64,000 nucleotides of DNA from the NCBI RefSeq assembly GCF_012767755.2, contig NZ_AP023189.1, forward strand, positions 682,001 through 746,000, written 5' to 3'. The translations under genes and the position numbers were made by a program. Below are positions 36,738 through 45,955 of the stretch, piece by piece. The notes below the pieces were generated by a model that saw nothing but the letters and a program-made list of their open reading frames with translations, was not told the origin of the DNA and did not search any database. This DNA is from Pseudomonas tohonis. GTDB lineage: Bacteria > Pseudomonadota > Gammaproteobacteria > Pseudomonadales > Pseudomonadaceae. How positions within the stretch are numbered: position 1 is the first letter of the stretch; each line of letters starts with the position of its first letter.

Positions 36738-37688
36738 CTATTTCTCGGCGGGCACCACGCGGGTCCACCAGCTGGTATGGCGTTCGATGCGCACGGGCAG
36801 GCTGGGGGGCAGGGCGTCGAGGGCGAGATCGCTGTCATTCAGGGGGAAGCTGCCGCTGATGCGCAGGTCGGCCACTTCCGGGGCGACGCCCAGGTAGCCG
36901 CTGCGGTACTCGCCCAGGCGTTCCAGCAGGTCGGCCAGGCGCGCGTTCTCCACCACCAGCATGCCGCGAGTCCAGGCGTCGGCGCCGACCGGCGCGCTCT
37001 CGCTGGTGTCCAGGCGGGTGCTGTTCATCAGCACCTGCTGGCCTTCCTTGATGATGCGCTCTTCATCGGCCCGCGCCGGGTGGGCGGCGACGGCCGACTG
37101 CAGGACGATCAGGCGCGTGCCGTCCTTCTCGGCGCGCACCAGGAAGCGCGTGCCGAGGGCGCGCAGGTCGCCGTCCTCGGTGCCGACCACGAAGGGGCGC
37201 GGGTCACCGTGTGCGGTCTCGACGAGAATTTCGCCGCGGCGCAGGTGGATGCGGCGCTGGGCCGGGTCGAACTCGATGTCCAGGGCGCTGCGGCTGTTGA
37301 GGCGCACATGGGTGCGGTCGGGCAGCAGCAGGTCGCGTTGTTCGCCGCTGGCGGTGACTTCGTCGGCCAGCCAGTCGCTCAGGGGGCGTTGCGGGTTGGC
37401 CAGGCCCAGGGCGAGGGCACCGACCAGGACCAGGCCGAGCAGGCTGGCGCTGCGGCGCATGCGGCGCGGGGAGCGCAGCAGGGCGCGGCGGGCCGGGGCG
37501 TTGCCGGCGGCGACGAATTGCTGGTCCAGGCCGGCCAGTTGCGCCCAGGCGCGGGCGTGTTCTGCATTGGCGGCGTGCCAGTGGAGGAATTCCGCCTGCT
37601 CGCCCGCGCTGGCTTCACCGGAGCCCAGGCAGAGCTGCCAGTGGATGGCTTCGTCGAGGACCTGCGAGGAGACCGGGGCGCGATTCAC
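36738..37688 (-). CDS. FecR-family anti-sigma factor
   Basis: A 316-aa single-pass inner-membrane regulator. N-terminal cytoplasmic DUF4880 segment with the W-H-x-x-N-A-E-H-A-R-A-W pattern (~30-50), membrane helix (~80-98), and periplasmic FecR domain. It relays the receptor signal to the sigma factor. It starts with GTG overlapping the sigma-factor stop (GTGA). Confidence 0.92.
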   Translation of the reverse strand: MNRAPVSSQVLDEAIHWQLCLGSGEASAGEQAEFLHWHAANAEHARAWAQLAGLDQQFVAAGNAPARRALLRSPRRMRRSASLLGLVLVGALALGLANPQRPLSDWLADEVTASGEQRDLLLPDRTHVRLNSRSALDIEFDPAQRRIHLRRGEILVETAHGDPRPFVVGTEDGDLRALGTRFLVRAEKDGTRLIVLQSAVAAHPARADEERIIKEGQQVLMNSTRLDTSESAPVGADAWTRGMLVVENARLADLLERLGEYRSGYLGVAPEVADLRISGSFPLNDSDLALDALPPSLPVRIERHTSWWTRVVPAEK

Positions 37689-38203
37689 GTCGGTTCACCG
37701 TAGAGGGCGATGTAGCACTGGCGCAGGCCCTGGGCGAGGTACTGGCGCACGCGCGGCACGGAAACGCCCAGGCGCTCGGCGATCTCGGCGTGGCCGAGGC
37801 CGTCGACGCGGTTGTGGAGGAAGGCGGCGCGCGCCTTGCTGGAGAGCGTGCCCAGCAGGCGGTCGATCTCGCGCAGGGATTCGAGGATCAGCGCCTGTTC
37901 CTCCAGGCCCGGCTGCACGGCTTCGGGGACCCGGGCCAGTTCCTCGAGGTAGGCGCGTTCCAGGGCGCTGCGGCGGAAATGGTCCACCAGCAGGCCACGG
38001 GCGATGGTGGTGAGCAGCGCGCGGGGCTCGCGCACCTGGTGCAGGTCGGCTTTGCCGAGGATGCGCACGAAGGCGTCCTGGCTGAGGTCTTCCGCCCGAT
38101 GGGGGCAGCTCAGGCTGCGGCGCAGCCAGCCGAGCAGCCAGTCGCGATGGTCGCGATAGAGCGCGCCCGCCAGCTCATGGTTCGTGGTTTCCCCAAGCGA
38201 CAC
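37685..38203 (-). CDS. FecI-type ECF sigma factor
   Basis: A 172-aa ECF sigma factor. Region 2 with D-L-S-Q-D-A-F-V-R-I-L (~45-56) and region 4 with G-L-G-H-A-E-I-A-E-R-L-G-V-S-V-P-R-V near the C-terminus. I start at GTG 38203, preceded by GGAGG; the longer TTG frame from 38260 reads through the Fur-like site. Directs transcription of the receptor downstream when siderophore is bound. Confidence 0.9.
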   Translation of the reverse strand: MSLGETTNHELAGALYRDHRDWLLGWLRRSLSCPHRAEDLSQDAFVRILGKADLHQVREPRALLTTIARGLLVDHFRRSALERAYLEELARVPEAVQPGLEEQALILESLREIDRLLGTLSSKARAAFLHNRVDGLGHAEIAERLGVSVPRVRQYLAQGLRQCYIALYGEPT

Positions 38204-38245
38204 TGCAACCTCCGCCGCGCGAAGCAGGCTGGTAGGAAATGGAGC

Positions 38246-38264
38246 GAGAATGATTCGCAATTAT
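38246..38264 (-). promoter_or_regulatory. Fur-like box before the sigma factor gene
   Basis: GAGAATGATTCGCAATTAT matches the Fur consensus at about 11 of 19 positions (by eye) and lies 43 bp before the start codon. Iron repression of FecI-type sigma genes is standard in Pseudomonas. Confidence 0.6.
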
Positions 38265-38331
38265 GCCGATGCTGGCACCCGGCCGCAATCGCAGGCCGTC
38301 GGCTGGCGACGACCGTTCGCGTGGCGCTGGC

Positions 38332-39042
38332 TCAGAGACCGGGTTGTTGCTGGCGACGCTGCCTGCGGGTGAGGGCGGCGGCGAGGGCGGCGGGGCTGTC
38401 GAGGCCCTGCTGGCGGGCGCGGCTGAAGAGGATCAGGGCCATCTCGGCGGTGGCCAGGGCATCGGCGCTGGCGTGGTGGCGTTGCTGAACCTGCAGGCCG
38501 AAGTACTCGGCCCATGAGTCCAGCCCGCCGTTGCGGATGCCGGCGTCGGGGCACAGCAGCGGGGCCAGTTCGGCGACGTCGAGGAAGGGATGCTGCAGGC
38601 GATGGTCGAGGTCGCGCTTGAGGGCGCGGGCGAGCATGCGCTGGTCGAAGGGGGCGTGGAAGGCCAGCAGCGGGCTGTCGCCCAGGTATTCCATGAAGGC
38701 CAGCAGGGCTTCGGCGGGCTCCACGCCTCCGGCCGATTCGCTGGGGGCGATGCCGTGGATGAGCACGCTGGGGCTGACCCGTCCGGTTTCGCGGTGCAGG
38801 GTGGCCTCGAACTGGTGGCCGAGGTCGATGGCGCCGTTTTCGATGCTCACCGCACCGATGGACAGCACCAGGTCACGGCTCATGTTGAGCCCGCTGGTTT
38901 CCAGGTCGAGCACCACGAAGCGCTGTTCGCGCAGCGGTCGGTCGTCCAGGCCGAGCGGCGCCGCCAGGGCGTCGCGGCGGCGTTGCTGGGCCTCGCTGAG
39001 CTGCGGGCGATGGCGGCGGGTGAGCCAGGCGAGGGCGTTCAT
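38332..39042 (-). CDS. DEDDh 3'-5' exonuclease (DnaQ-like)
   Basis: A 236-aa nuclease with ExoI D-L-E-T near residue 48, ExoII A-F-H-A-P-F-D (~129), and an ExoIII H-x-x-x-x-D (H-H-A-S-A-D-A-L) near 190. Similar to the DNA polymerase III epsilon exonuclease domain but a stand-alone variant. Its ATG overlaps the stop of the DUF294 protein gene (ATGA), a pairing frequently seen in Pseudomonas. Confidence 0.85.
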   Translation of the reverse strand: MNALAWLTRRHRPQLSEAQQRRRDALAAPLGLDDRPLREQRFVVLDLETSGLNMSRDLVLSIGAVSIENGAIDLGHQFEATLHRETGRVSPSVLIHGIAPSESAGGVEPAEALLAFMEYLGDSPLLAFHAPFDQRMLARALKRDLDHRLQHPFLDVAELAPLLCPDAGIRNGGLDSWAEYFGLQVQQRHHASADALATAEMALILFSRARQQGLDSPAALAAALTRRQRRQQQPGL

Positions 39043-40973
39043 AGCTGGTAGCGCAGCGCGAGGCTGCCTTGCAGGCGCTGGGCCTGGCGGAAGGATTCGC
39101 GGAGGATGCGCCGGTCCAGGTGGTTGAGGCTGTCCGGGTCGAGGCGGTTGGTGAAGGGCAGCCCCTGCCGGGCCTGCTGCTGGTGCTGCTGCATGCGGGT
39201 CTGCTGGATGAAGTGGTAGGCCTCTTCGAAGGCGGCACCGTCCTGGGCGTCGATCACTTCGTGGGCGACCAGCTGGCGCAGGCGCTCGAGGGTGTTGCAG
39301 CTCTCGATGCCATGGGCGAGGGCCAGCAGGCGTGCGCCGTCGACGAAGGGGGTGAGGCCCTGGACCTTGAGGTCGAGGGTGTCCTTCTCGGCGCCTTTGC
39401 GGGCCACCACGAAATCGCGGAAGCGGCCCACGGGCGGGCGCTGGCGCAAGGCGTTCTCGGCCATCAGGCGCTGGAGCAGGCGGTTGTCGGCGACCTGCGC
39501 GAGCACCTCGCGGCGCAGTTGCTCGCAGCCCTCGCGCTCACCCCAGACGGCCCGCAGGTCGAAGTAGATGCTCGAGCCGAGCAGGCTTTCCGGCGTGGCT
39601 TCGCGGATGAAGCCGGCGAAGCGGCGGCTCCACTCCTGGCGCGACAGGCACAGCTCGGGGTTGCCGGCCATGATGCGCCCGCGGCACAGCTCGAAGCCGC
39701 ATCTGGCCAGGTCCTGGTTGATGCGCTCGGCCAGGGGCAGCAGGCGCCCGCGGATGGCGGCGGCCTCGGCGGCGTCGCGGGCCTCGAAGAGGATGCCGTT
39801 GTCCTGGTCGGTGTGCAGCGTCTGCTCGCGGCGCCCTTCGCTGCCGAAGCACAGCCAGGTGAAGGGGACGCCCGGGTCGCCCTGCTCTTCGATGGCGAGC
39901 TCGATCACCCGGCACACGGTGTGGTCGTTGAGCAGGGTGATGATGTGGGTGATCTGCGTGGAGCTGGCACCGTGGGCGAGCATGCTGTCCACCAGGCGCT
40001 GGATGTCGCTGCGCAGGGCGGCGAGGGTCTCGACGCGGCCGGCGTGGCGGATGGTGCGGGCCAGGTGCACCAGGTCGACGCGCTGCAGGGAGAACAGGTC
40101 GCGCTCGGAGACCACGCCGCGCAGGCGGCCGTCCTCCACCACGCAGACGTGGGCGATGTGGCGCTCGGTCATGGCGATGGCGGCATCGAAGGCGCTGGCA
40201 TCCGGCGGCAGGTGGAAGGGTTGCTGGGTCATCAGCCCGGCGATGCTCTGGCCGAGGTCGGCGCAGGCGTCGGCGATCACCCGGCGCAGGTCGCGCAGGG
40301 TGAAGATGCCCTGGGGCCGCTGCTGCTCGTCGACGATGACGATGCTGCCCACCTGGTTCTCGTGCATCAGCCGCACGGCATCGCGCAGCGGCATGTGCGG
40401 CGGGCAGGCGATGGGCTGGCGCACGGCGAGGTCGATGAGGCGGGTGTCGAGCGAATACTGGGCGCCGAGGGTTTCCACCGCGCGCAGCTGCACCTGCTGG
40501 TTGACCTGGTCGAGCAGGCTGCTGACGCCGCGCAGGGCGAAGTCGCGGAACGGGCCGGAGATGGCGAACAGGCGCACGAAGGCGGGCTTGGCCAGGAGCA
40601 GGCAGAAGGTGTCTTCGCCGGCCAGGTGCTCGGTGCGGGTGGCGCGCTCGCCCAGCAGGGCGGCGAGGGGGAAGCATTCGCCGCCGGCGATCTCGAAGGT
40701 GGTCTCGGTGCCGCGCTTGGCCGAATGCGGGCGTTCGCCGACCACGCGGCCCTGCTTGACGATGTAGAAGTGTTCGACCGGCCCGTCGCTGGGCTTGATG
40801 ATGGATTCCCCGCGCCCGTAGAAGCGCAGCAGGCAGTTTTCCACCAGGTAGGCCAGGTGGGCGCTTTCCATCTGGTTGAAGGGGGGGAACTTCTGCAGGA
40901 ATTCCATGGTGCCATGGACGTTCTGCATCACCGCCTGCTTGCCCGCCTGGGCGAAGGCGTCGGTCGTGCTCAT
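39039..40973 (-). CDS. cNMP-binding / CBS / DUF294 nucleotidyltransferase-like protein
   Basis: A 644-aa cytoplasmic signalling protein. Order: cyclic-nucleotide-binding-like domain (~20-135), CBS pair (~170-290), DUF294 nucleotidyltransferase-like domain with G-S-E-G-R-R-E-Q-T-L-H-T-D-Q-D-N (~390-405), and a helical DUF294 C-terminal domain. The pattern is that of GlnD-like transferases, but the substrate is unknown. Start at ATG 40973; ATG 41009 lacks a ribosome site. Encoded with the exonuclease. Confidence 0.88.
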   Translation of the reverse strand: MSTTDAFAQAGKQAVMQNVHGTMEFLQKFPPFNQMESAHLAYLVENCLLRFYGRGESIIKPSDGPVEHFYIVKQGRVVGERPHSAKRGTETTFEIAGGECFPLAALLGERATRTEHLAGEDTFCLLLAKPAFVRLFAISGPFRDFALRGVSSLLDQVNQQVQLRAVETLGAQYSLDTRLIDLAVRQPIACPPHMPLRDAVRLMHENQVGSIVIVDEQQRPQGIFTLRDLRRVIADACADLGQSIAGLMTQQPFHLPPDASAFDAAIAMTERHIAHVCVVEDGRLRGVVSERDLFSLQRVDLVHLARTIRHAGRVETLAALRSDIQRLVDSMLAHGASSTQITHIITLLNDHTVCRVIELAIEEQGDPGVPFTWLCFGSEGRREQTLHTDQDNGILFEARDAAEAAAIRGRLLPLAERINQDLARCGFELCRGRIMAGNPELCLSRQEWSRRFAGFIREATPESLLGSSIYFDLRAVWGEREGCEQLRREVLAQVADNRLLQRLMAENALRQRPPVGRFRDFVVARKGAEKDTLDLKVQGLTPFVDGARLLALAHGIESCNTLERLRQLVAHEVIDAQDGAAFEEAYHFIQQTRMQQHQQQARQGLPFTNRLDPDSLNHLDRRILRESFRQAQRLQGSLALRYQL

Positions 40974-41257
40974 GCTGTGTTTTCCACGGCGCTCTTGTTG
41001 TGGGTGCATGGTCGGTGGCCGGGGCGGCGCTGCACATTGGACGTAAGTATAGAGCCGGCCCCGGCCGCTTCCCGGTGTGGCGGCAGCCGTCTGGGGCGAG
41101 GGTTTGCGCGCGCCACCGTTGCGCTGGTCATTTTTTGCACCGTTCGGCGGCGAAACGGGAACTCTTATGATGTTCCGCTATCACACACGCGTAATCCCGC
41201 GCACTCTGACTTTGCGCGGAGCAGCGTGCCTGCGATGGCCGCTACGAGGTGGAATCC

Positions 41258-41767
41258 ATGAATTACGGTGACCTGCTGAGCCAAGAGGAGATGAAAGCCC
41301 TGGATGAACTGGTGCGCGTGCCGAACGCCCAGCCCAGCGTGCTGCTGGTGGACGATGACGAAGCCGCCCGCGACTCCCTGGCCGATCGCCTGACCGCCCA
41401 CGGCATCAGTTGCATCACTGCCGACAGCGGCGAGCAGGCCCTGGCCCTGCTGCTGGCGCGGCCCTCCATCGACCTGCTGGTGACCGAGCTGCACATGCAG
41501 TGCGGCAGCGGCCTGGAGCTGGTCCGCCAGGTGCGCCAGTCGGCGCGGGCGAGCCTGCCGGTGATCATCACCTCGTCCTCGGGCGATGCCGACGTGCAGG
41601 ACGCCATCGAGGCCATGCACATGAAGGTGGTGGATTTCCTTCTCAAGCCCGTGGACATCACCCGCCTGGTCACGCTGGTGCGCAACGAGCTGGGCACGCC
41701 GCCGAGCAAGCCTCCGGTGAGGGCGAGGCAAGCGAAGGCCGAAGTCCTCGCGCTGAAAAGCGCCTGA
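41258..41767 (+). CDS. Stand-alone receiver-domain protein with Glu at the phospho-acceptor site
   Basis: A 169-aa protein. A short helical N-terminus (~1-25), a receiver domain (~30-148), and a basic C-terminal tail; no output domain. The acidic pocket D-D-D (~35-37), the S/T region (T-S-S-S) and K-P-V-D are kept. The residue at the usual phospho-acceptor Asp is Glu (L-L-V-T-E-L-H-M; codon GAG). Phosphorylation as usual is thus unlikely; Glu may mimic the phosphorylated state. ATG 41258 follows GAGGTGGA. No kinase gene is adjacent. A terminator follows. Confidence 0.85.
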   Translation: MNYGDLLSQEEMKALDELVRVPNAQPSVLLVDDDEAARDSLADRLTAHGISCITADSGEQALALLLARPSIDLLVTELHMQCGSGLELVRQVRQSARASLPVIITSSSGDADVQDAIEAMHMKVVDFLLKPVDITRLVTLVRNELGTPPSKPPVRARQAKAEVLALKSA

Positions 41768-41795
41768 AGCCGCCGCAAGGCGGTTTTTTCTTTTC
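41768..41795 (+). terminator. Terminator after the receiver gene
   Basis: GCCGCC-GCAA-GGCGG stem followed by TTTTTTCTTTT. Confidence 0.9.
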
Positions 41796-41891
41796 TCCAT
41801 TTCCCCATCGATCCGCTGGTTGGCCCGGCATTCGCCGGCCTGATGCGGGCTGCCGGCTGCTTGTAGCCGATCGATTTGTGATCAGAATAGT

Positions 41892-41903
41892 TAGACCGGT
41901 CTA
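41892..41903. promoter_or_regulatory. Perfect palindrome TAGACCGGTCTA, TetR-type operator
   Basis: A 12-bp perfect palindrome, 36 bp before the first thioesterase ATG, merging into TATATA. It resembles the TAGAC-N2-GTCTA operators of LmrA/YxaF- and NemR-like TetR repressors (recalled). The TetR regulator encoded three genes on is the obvious candidate. Confidence 0.65.
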
Positions 41904-41938
41904 TATAGAAAGCCGGCCACTTTTCAGGAGGAAGCGTC

Positions 41939-42364
41939 ATGAACCACGATCCGCGTTTGCAGGAACGACTCGAAGCGGTGATCAACGCCACCCCGTTCGC
42001 CGCGCTGATGGGGGCACGCGTCAATGCCATCGGCGCGGGTGCCGTCGAGCTGGAGGTCGAGGTGAAGCCGGAGGTGATGCACCAGCATCACGGCTTCGTA
42101 CATGGGGCGGTGGTCGGCTTCATGGCCGACAGCGCCTGCGCCTGGGCGGCGGCCTCGGTGGCGGGGGATGTGGTGACCTCGGAGTACACGCTCAACCTGC
42201 TGGCGCCGGCGGTGGGCGAGCGCCTGGTGGCCCGGGGGCGGGTGCTGAAGGCGTCGAGCCGGACACTGGCGACCTTCGCCGAGGTCTTCGCGATCAAGGC
42301 CGGCGAGGAGAAGCTGGTGGCTCTGGCCACGGTGGCCAAGGTCGGCGGCGAGGGCGCGCGCTGA
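41939..42364 (+). CDS. Hotdog-fold thioesterase (PaaI-like), first of a pair
   Basis: A 141-aa single hotdog domain protein of the PaaI thioesterase family: F-V-H-G-A-V-V-G-F-M-A-D-S-A near residue 53 is the helix/turn carrying the catalytic residues. Probable acyl-CoA thioesterase with unknown acyl group. CAGGAGGAAGC is an excellent ribosome site. It overlaps the next gene (TGATG). Confidence 0.85.
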   Translation: MNHDPRLQERLEAVINATPFAALMGARVNAIGAGAVELEVEVKPEVMHQHHGFVHGAVVGFMADSACAWAAASVAGDVVTSEYTLNLLAPAVGERLVARGRVLKASSRTLATFAEVFAIKAGEEKLVALATVAKVGGEGAR

Positions 42365-42771
42365 TGGAGAGCGAAGTGCCTGACGGCTACGAGCCGCTGT
42401 TTCGCAGCAGCCCATTCCTCGATCTGCTGGGCCCGCTGTATTCCCGTCGCGACGAGAGTGGCGGCCTGGTGATCGCAGTACGTATCGGGGAGAAGCACTG
42501 CAACCTGCGGGGCACGGCCCATGGCGGTCTGCTCTGCACCCTGGCGGATGTGGCGCTGGGCTATTCCACGGCCTTCTCCCAGGACCCGCCCCTGGCGATG
42601 GCGACGGTGAACCTGAGCCTGGATTTCTGCGGCGCCGCTCGGCTCGGGGACCTGGTGGAAGTCCGCACGACGATCCACAAGGTGGGCCAGCGCCTGGCAT
42701 TCGCCAGTGCGGACCTGCGCTGCGGGGAACACGCCGTGGCCCGCGGCAGCGCCGTGTTTCATATTCCCTGA
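42364..42771 (+). CDS. Hotdog-fold thioesterase (PaaI-like), second of a pair
   Basis: A 135-aa hotdog protein with A-H-G-G-L-L-C-T-L-A-D near residue 58, the classic PaaI signature. It is coupled to the preceding hotdog gene by a TGATG overlap. The two may form a heteromer or act on different acyl chains in one pathway. Confidence 0.85.
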   Translation: MESEVPDGYEPLFRSSPFLDLLGPLYSRRDESGGLVIAVRIGEKHCNLRGTAHGGLLCTLADVALGYSTAFSQDPPLAMATVNLSLDFCGAARLGDLVEVRTTIHKVGQRLAFASADLRCGEHAVARGSAVFHIP

Positions 42772-42833
42772 GGCTCGGGCATGCTTTGCGCGCGCCGGGT
42801 GACCGGCGCGCCATCGCTCCTGGAGAGGTTCCC

Positions 42834-43400
42834 TTGCCGAAGAAATCCAACGCTGCCGATCGCGTCGTCCGCGCTGCCGCTTCACTGCTGGCGAGCAAGG
42901 GCTATTTCGGAACGGCCCTGGGCGACATCATCGCCCGCTCGGAAGCGCCCAAGGGCTCGCTCTACCACTACTTCCCCGATGGCAAGCCGGAGATCGTCGG
43001 CGCCGCCATCGATTTCGTCGCCACCGAGGTGCGTGCGCATCTCGAGCAGGCCGCGAACCGGGCGCCCCATGCGCGCAACGCGCTGCTGGGCTTCACCGCG
43101 ACGCTGCGCGGTTGGCTGGAGGCCTCGGACTACGCCGAGTCCTGCCCGATCTTCGCCACCACCTTGAGCATCGACGATGAGCTCGAGGGTGTTCACCGGC
43201 GCTGTGGCGCCGCGCTGGGCGGCTGGCATGGCGTTTTCGAACGGGCACTGCTCGCCGACGGGCTTGCCGCCGCAGTGGCCGAACGCCGTGCCTGGCTGCT
43301 GATCGCCGCGCTGGAAGGGGCGCTGGGCGTGGCCCGGGTACAGCGCTCGCTGCGACCGCTGGAGCTGATCGAGGCGGAGCTGCTGCCGCTGCTGCCCTGA
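42834..43400 (+). CDS. TetR-family regulator (LmrA/YxaF-like)
   Basis: A 188-aa repressor. N-terminal helix-turn-helix (~5-50) with G-Y-F-G-T-A-L-G-D-I and K-G-S-L-Y-H-Y-F-P; C-terminal ligand domain with C-P-I-F-A-T-T. TTG 42834 is preceded by GGAGAGG, matching the family start P-K-K. It is 62 bp after the thioesterase pair and probably regulates that operon, including itself, through the palindrome at 41892. Confidence 0.85.
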   Translation: MPKKSNAADRVVRAAASLLASKGYFGTALGDIIARSEAPKGSLYHYFPDGKPEIVGAAIDFVATEVRAHLEQAANRAPHARNALLGFTATLRGWLEASDYAESCPIFATTLSIDDELEGVHRRCGAALGGWHGVFERALLADGLAAAVAERRAWLLIAALEGALGVARVQRSLRPLELIEAELLPLLP

Positions 43401-43423
43401 TCGCCAGGCGTTCTACAGGCATG

Positions 43424-43452
43424 AAAAAACCGCCCCGAGGGGCGGTTTTTCT
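43424..43452. terminator. Bidirectional terminator between tetR and glcB
   Basis: AAAAAACCGCCCCGAGG followed by GGCGGTTTTTCTT: perfect stem with T-runs on both strands, serving the two convergent genes. Confidence 0.9.
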
Positions 43453-43463
43453 TGGAGCGGGGC

Positions 43464-45641
43464 TTACAGGCCGTTCTTCGCCTTGAACTCGCGGCGACGA
43501 CGGTGCAGGACCGGCTCGGTGTAGCCGTTGGGCTGCTTGGTGCCTTCGACCACCAGTTCGACGGCGGCCTGGAAGGCCACGTTGTCGTCGAAGTTGGGGG
43601 CCAGCGGGCGGTACAGCGGGTCGTTGGCGTTCTGGCGGTCGACCACCGGGGCCATGCGCTTGAGGCTGGCGAGGATCTGCTCCTCGGTCACCACCTTGTG
43701 GCGCAGCCAGTTGGCCAGCAGCTGGCTGGAGATGCGCAGGGTGGCGCGGTCTTCCATCAGGCCGACATCGTTGATGTCCGGCACCTTGGAGCAGCCGACA
43801 CCCTGGTCGATCCAGCGCACCACGTAGCCGAGGATGCCCTGGGCGTTGTTGTCCAGTTCGTTCTGGATCTCGTCGGCGCTCCAGTTGGTGTTCGGCGCCA
43901 GCGGGATGGTCAGGATGTCATCCACCGAAGCCGGCGCGCGCTTGGCCAGTTCGGCCTGGCGGGCGAATACGTCGACCTTGTGGTAGTGCAGCGCGTGCAG
44001 GGTGGCTGCGGTCGGCGACGGGACCCAGGCAGTGTTGGCGCCGGCCAGCGGGTGGCCGATCTTCTGTTCGAGCATGCCGGCCATCAGGTCGGGCATGGCC
44101 CACATGCCCTTGCCGATCTGGGCGCGGCCCTGCAGGCCGGTGGCCAGGCCGATGTCGACGTTGTTGTTCTCGTAGGCGCCGATCCACTTCTCGCTCTTCA
44201 TGGCGGCCTTGCGCACGACGGCGCCGGCTTCCATGGAGGTGTGGATTTCGTCACCGGTGCGATCGAGGAAGCCGGTGTTGATGAACACCACGCGCTCACT
44301 GGCGGCCTTGATGCACGCCTTGAGGTTGATGGTGGTGCGGCGCTCCTCGTCCATGATGCCGACCTTGAGGGTGTTGCGCGGCATGCCGAGCACATCCTCT
44401 ACGCGACCGAAGATCTCGGTGGTGAAGGCGACTTCTTCCGGGCCATGCATCTTCGGCTTGACGATGTAGACCGAGCCGGTGCGGGTGTTCTTGCGGCTGG
44501 TGTTGCCGTTGAGGTTGTGCAGGGCGATCAGGCTGGTGAACAGCGCGTCCTGGATGCCTTCCGGGATCTCGTTGCCGGCGGCGTCGAGGATGGCCGGGTT
44601 GGTCATCAGGTGACCGACGTTGCGCACGAACAGCAGGCTGCGGCCGTGCAGGGTCAGCTCGGAACCGTCGGCCCTGGTGTAGACGCGGTCGGGGTTCATG
44701 GTGCGGGTGAAGGTCTCGCCGCCCTTGGACACGCTCTCGGCCAGGTCGCCTTTCATCAGGCCCAGCCAGTTGCGGTAGACCACGGTCTTGTCGTCGGCAT
44801 CGACGGCGGCGACGGAGTCCTCGCAGTCCATGATGGTGGTCAGGGCGGCTTCCATCAGCACGTCCTTGACGCCTGCGGCATCGGTCTTGCCGATGGGGCT
44901 GTTCGGATCGATCTGGATCTCGAAGTGCAGGCCGTTGTGCTTGAGCAGCAGGGCTTGCGGGGCCGCGGCATCACCCTGGAAGGCGATGAACTGGGCGGTG
45001 TCCTTGAGGCCGGTCTCGGTGCCGTCCTTCAGGGTCACGGCGAAGGCGCCGTCCTTGATGGCGTAGGCGGTGGCGTCGACATGAGAGCCGTCGTGCAGCG
45101 GGGCGGCTTCGTCGAGGAAGGCGCGGGCGAAGGCGATGACCTTGTCACCGCGGACCTTGTTGTAGCCCTTGCCCTTCTCGGCGCCGTTCTCTTCGCTGAT
45201 CACGTCGGTGCCGTAGAGCGCGTCGTACAGCGAGCCCCAGCGGGCGTTGGCGGCGTTCAGGGCGAAGCGGGCGTTCATCACCGGCACCACCAGCTGCGGG
45301 CCGGCCATGCGGGCGATCTCTTCGTCGACGTTGGCGGTGGTGGCCTGGAAGTCGGCCGGCTCGGGGAGCAGGTAGCCGATTTCCTGGAGGAAGGCCTTGT
45401 AGGCCACGGCATCGTGGGCCTGGCCGGCGCGGGCCTGGTGCCAGGCGTCGATCTGCGCCTGGAGTTCGTCGCGCTTGGCGAGCAGGGCTTTGTTCTTGGG
45501 CGCCAGGTCATTGATGACCGCTTCGGCGCCGGCCCAGAACTTCTCGGCGCTGATGCCGGTTCCGGGGATGGCTTCGTTGTTCACGAAGTCGAACAGGACT
45601 CTGGCGACCTGCAGGCCACCGACTTGAACGCGCTCAGTCAT
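43464..45641 (-). CDS. glcB: Malate synthase G
   Basis: A 725-aa enzyme condensing glyoxylate with acetyl-CoA to malate in the glyoxylate bypass. Family segments [13 protein letters not shown] near residue 270, [10 protein letters not shown] near 395, and G-I-M-D-E-E-R-R-T near 430. Length is as in isoform G (AceB is shorter). ATG 45641. No glc operon neighbours are present; the following gene order (GNAT, GcvR-like, RarD, kinase) matches that of P. aeruginosa. Confidence 0.95.
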   Translation of the reverse strand: MTERVQVGGLQVARVLFDFVNNEAIPGTGISAEKFWAGAEAVINDLAPKNKALLAKRDELQAQIDAWHQARAGQAHDAVAYKAFLQEIGYLLPEPADFQATTANVDEEIARMAGPQLVVPVMNARFALNAANARWGSLYDALYGTDVISEENGAEKGKGYNKVRGDKVIAFARAFLDEAAPLHDGSHVDATAYAIKDGAFAVTLKDGTETGLKDTAQFIAFQGDAAAPQALLLKHNGLHFEIQIDPNSPIGKTDAAGVKDVLMEAALTTIMDCEDSVAAVDADDKTVVYRNWLGLMKGDLAESVSKGGETFTRTMNPDRVYTRADGSELTLHGRSLLFVRNVGHLMTNPAILDAAGNEIPEGIQDALFTSLIALHNLNGNTSRKNTRTGSVYIVKPKMHGPEEVAFTTEIFGRVEDVLGMPRNTLKVGIMDEERRTTINLKACIKAASERVVFINTGFLDRTGDEIHTSMEAGAVVRKAAMKSEKWIGAYENNNVDIGLATGLQGRAQIGKGMWAMPDLMAGMLEQKIGHPLAGANTAWVPSPTAATLHALHYHKVDVFARQAELAKRAPASVDDILTIPLAPNTNWSADEIQNELDNNAQGILGYVVRWIDQGVGCSKVPDINDVGLMEDRATLRISSQLLANWLRHKVVTEEQILASLKRMAPVVDRQNANDPLYRPLAPNFDDNVAFQAAVELVVEGTKQPNGYTEPVLHRRRREFKAKNGL

Positions 45642-45955
45642 TGCTTGCCTCACTCTGCTCAATATCCGCTGCGGACCGTGCTCCAGTGCTTGTAGTCCGA
45701 GCCGCGGCATACTACATGAAGCCGTCGTAAAAATCATGGGCGTGCGTCGCTATGCGACCAGAAAACGCCTTGCAGTCACGGCGGGGGCAGAATGTTCTCA
45801 AGAAACAGGTGGATTGTTCCAGAAAAATCTTAAAAACGTACACGATTAATGAAAAATCGTGTCTGCGACCCAGTGCCGCAGCCTGTAAACGCATATTCCG
45901 GGACTACCTTCAGCTCTTTTCTATACTGCCCACACTACAAAAAATGGAGTTTCCC
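45642..45955. promoter_or_regulatory. glcB / acetyltransferase divergent spacer
   Basis: Contains a perfect 8-bp inverted repeat ACACGATT-N7-AATCGTGT (45840-45862) in AT-rich sequence, and TATACT (45922-45927), a possible -10 element for the acetyltransferase gene. No gene. Confidence 0.5.

Noticed and set aside
39069..41261. A 730-codon plus-strand frame opposite the DUF294 gene
   Set aside because: Low-complexity Ala/Gly/Val/His composition typical of an antisense shadow; the minus-strand protein has four clear domains.
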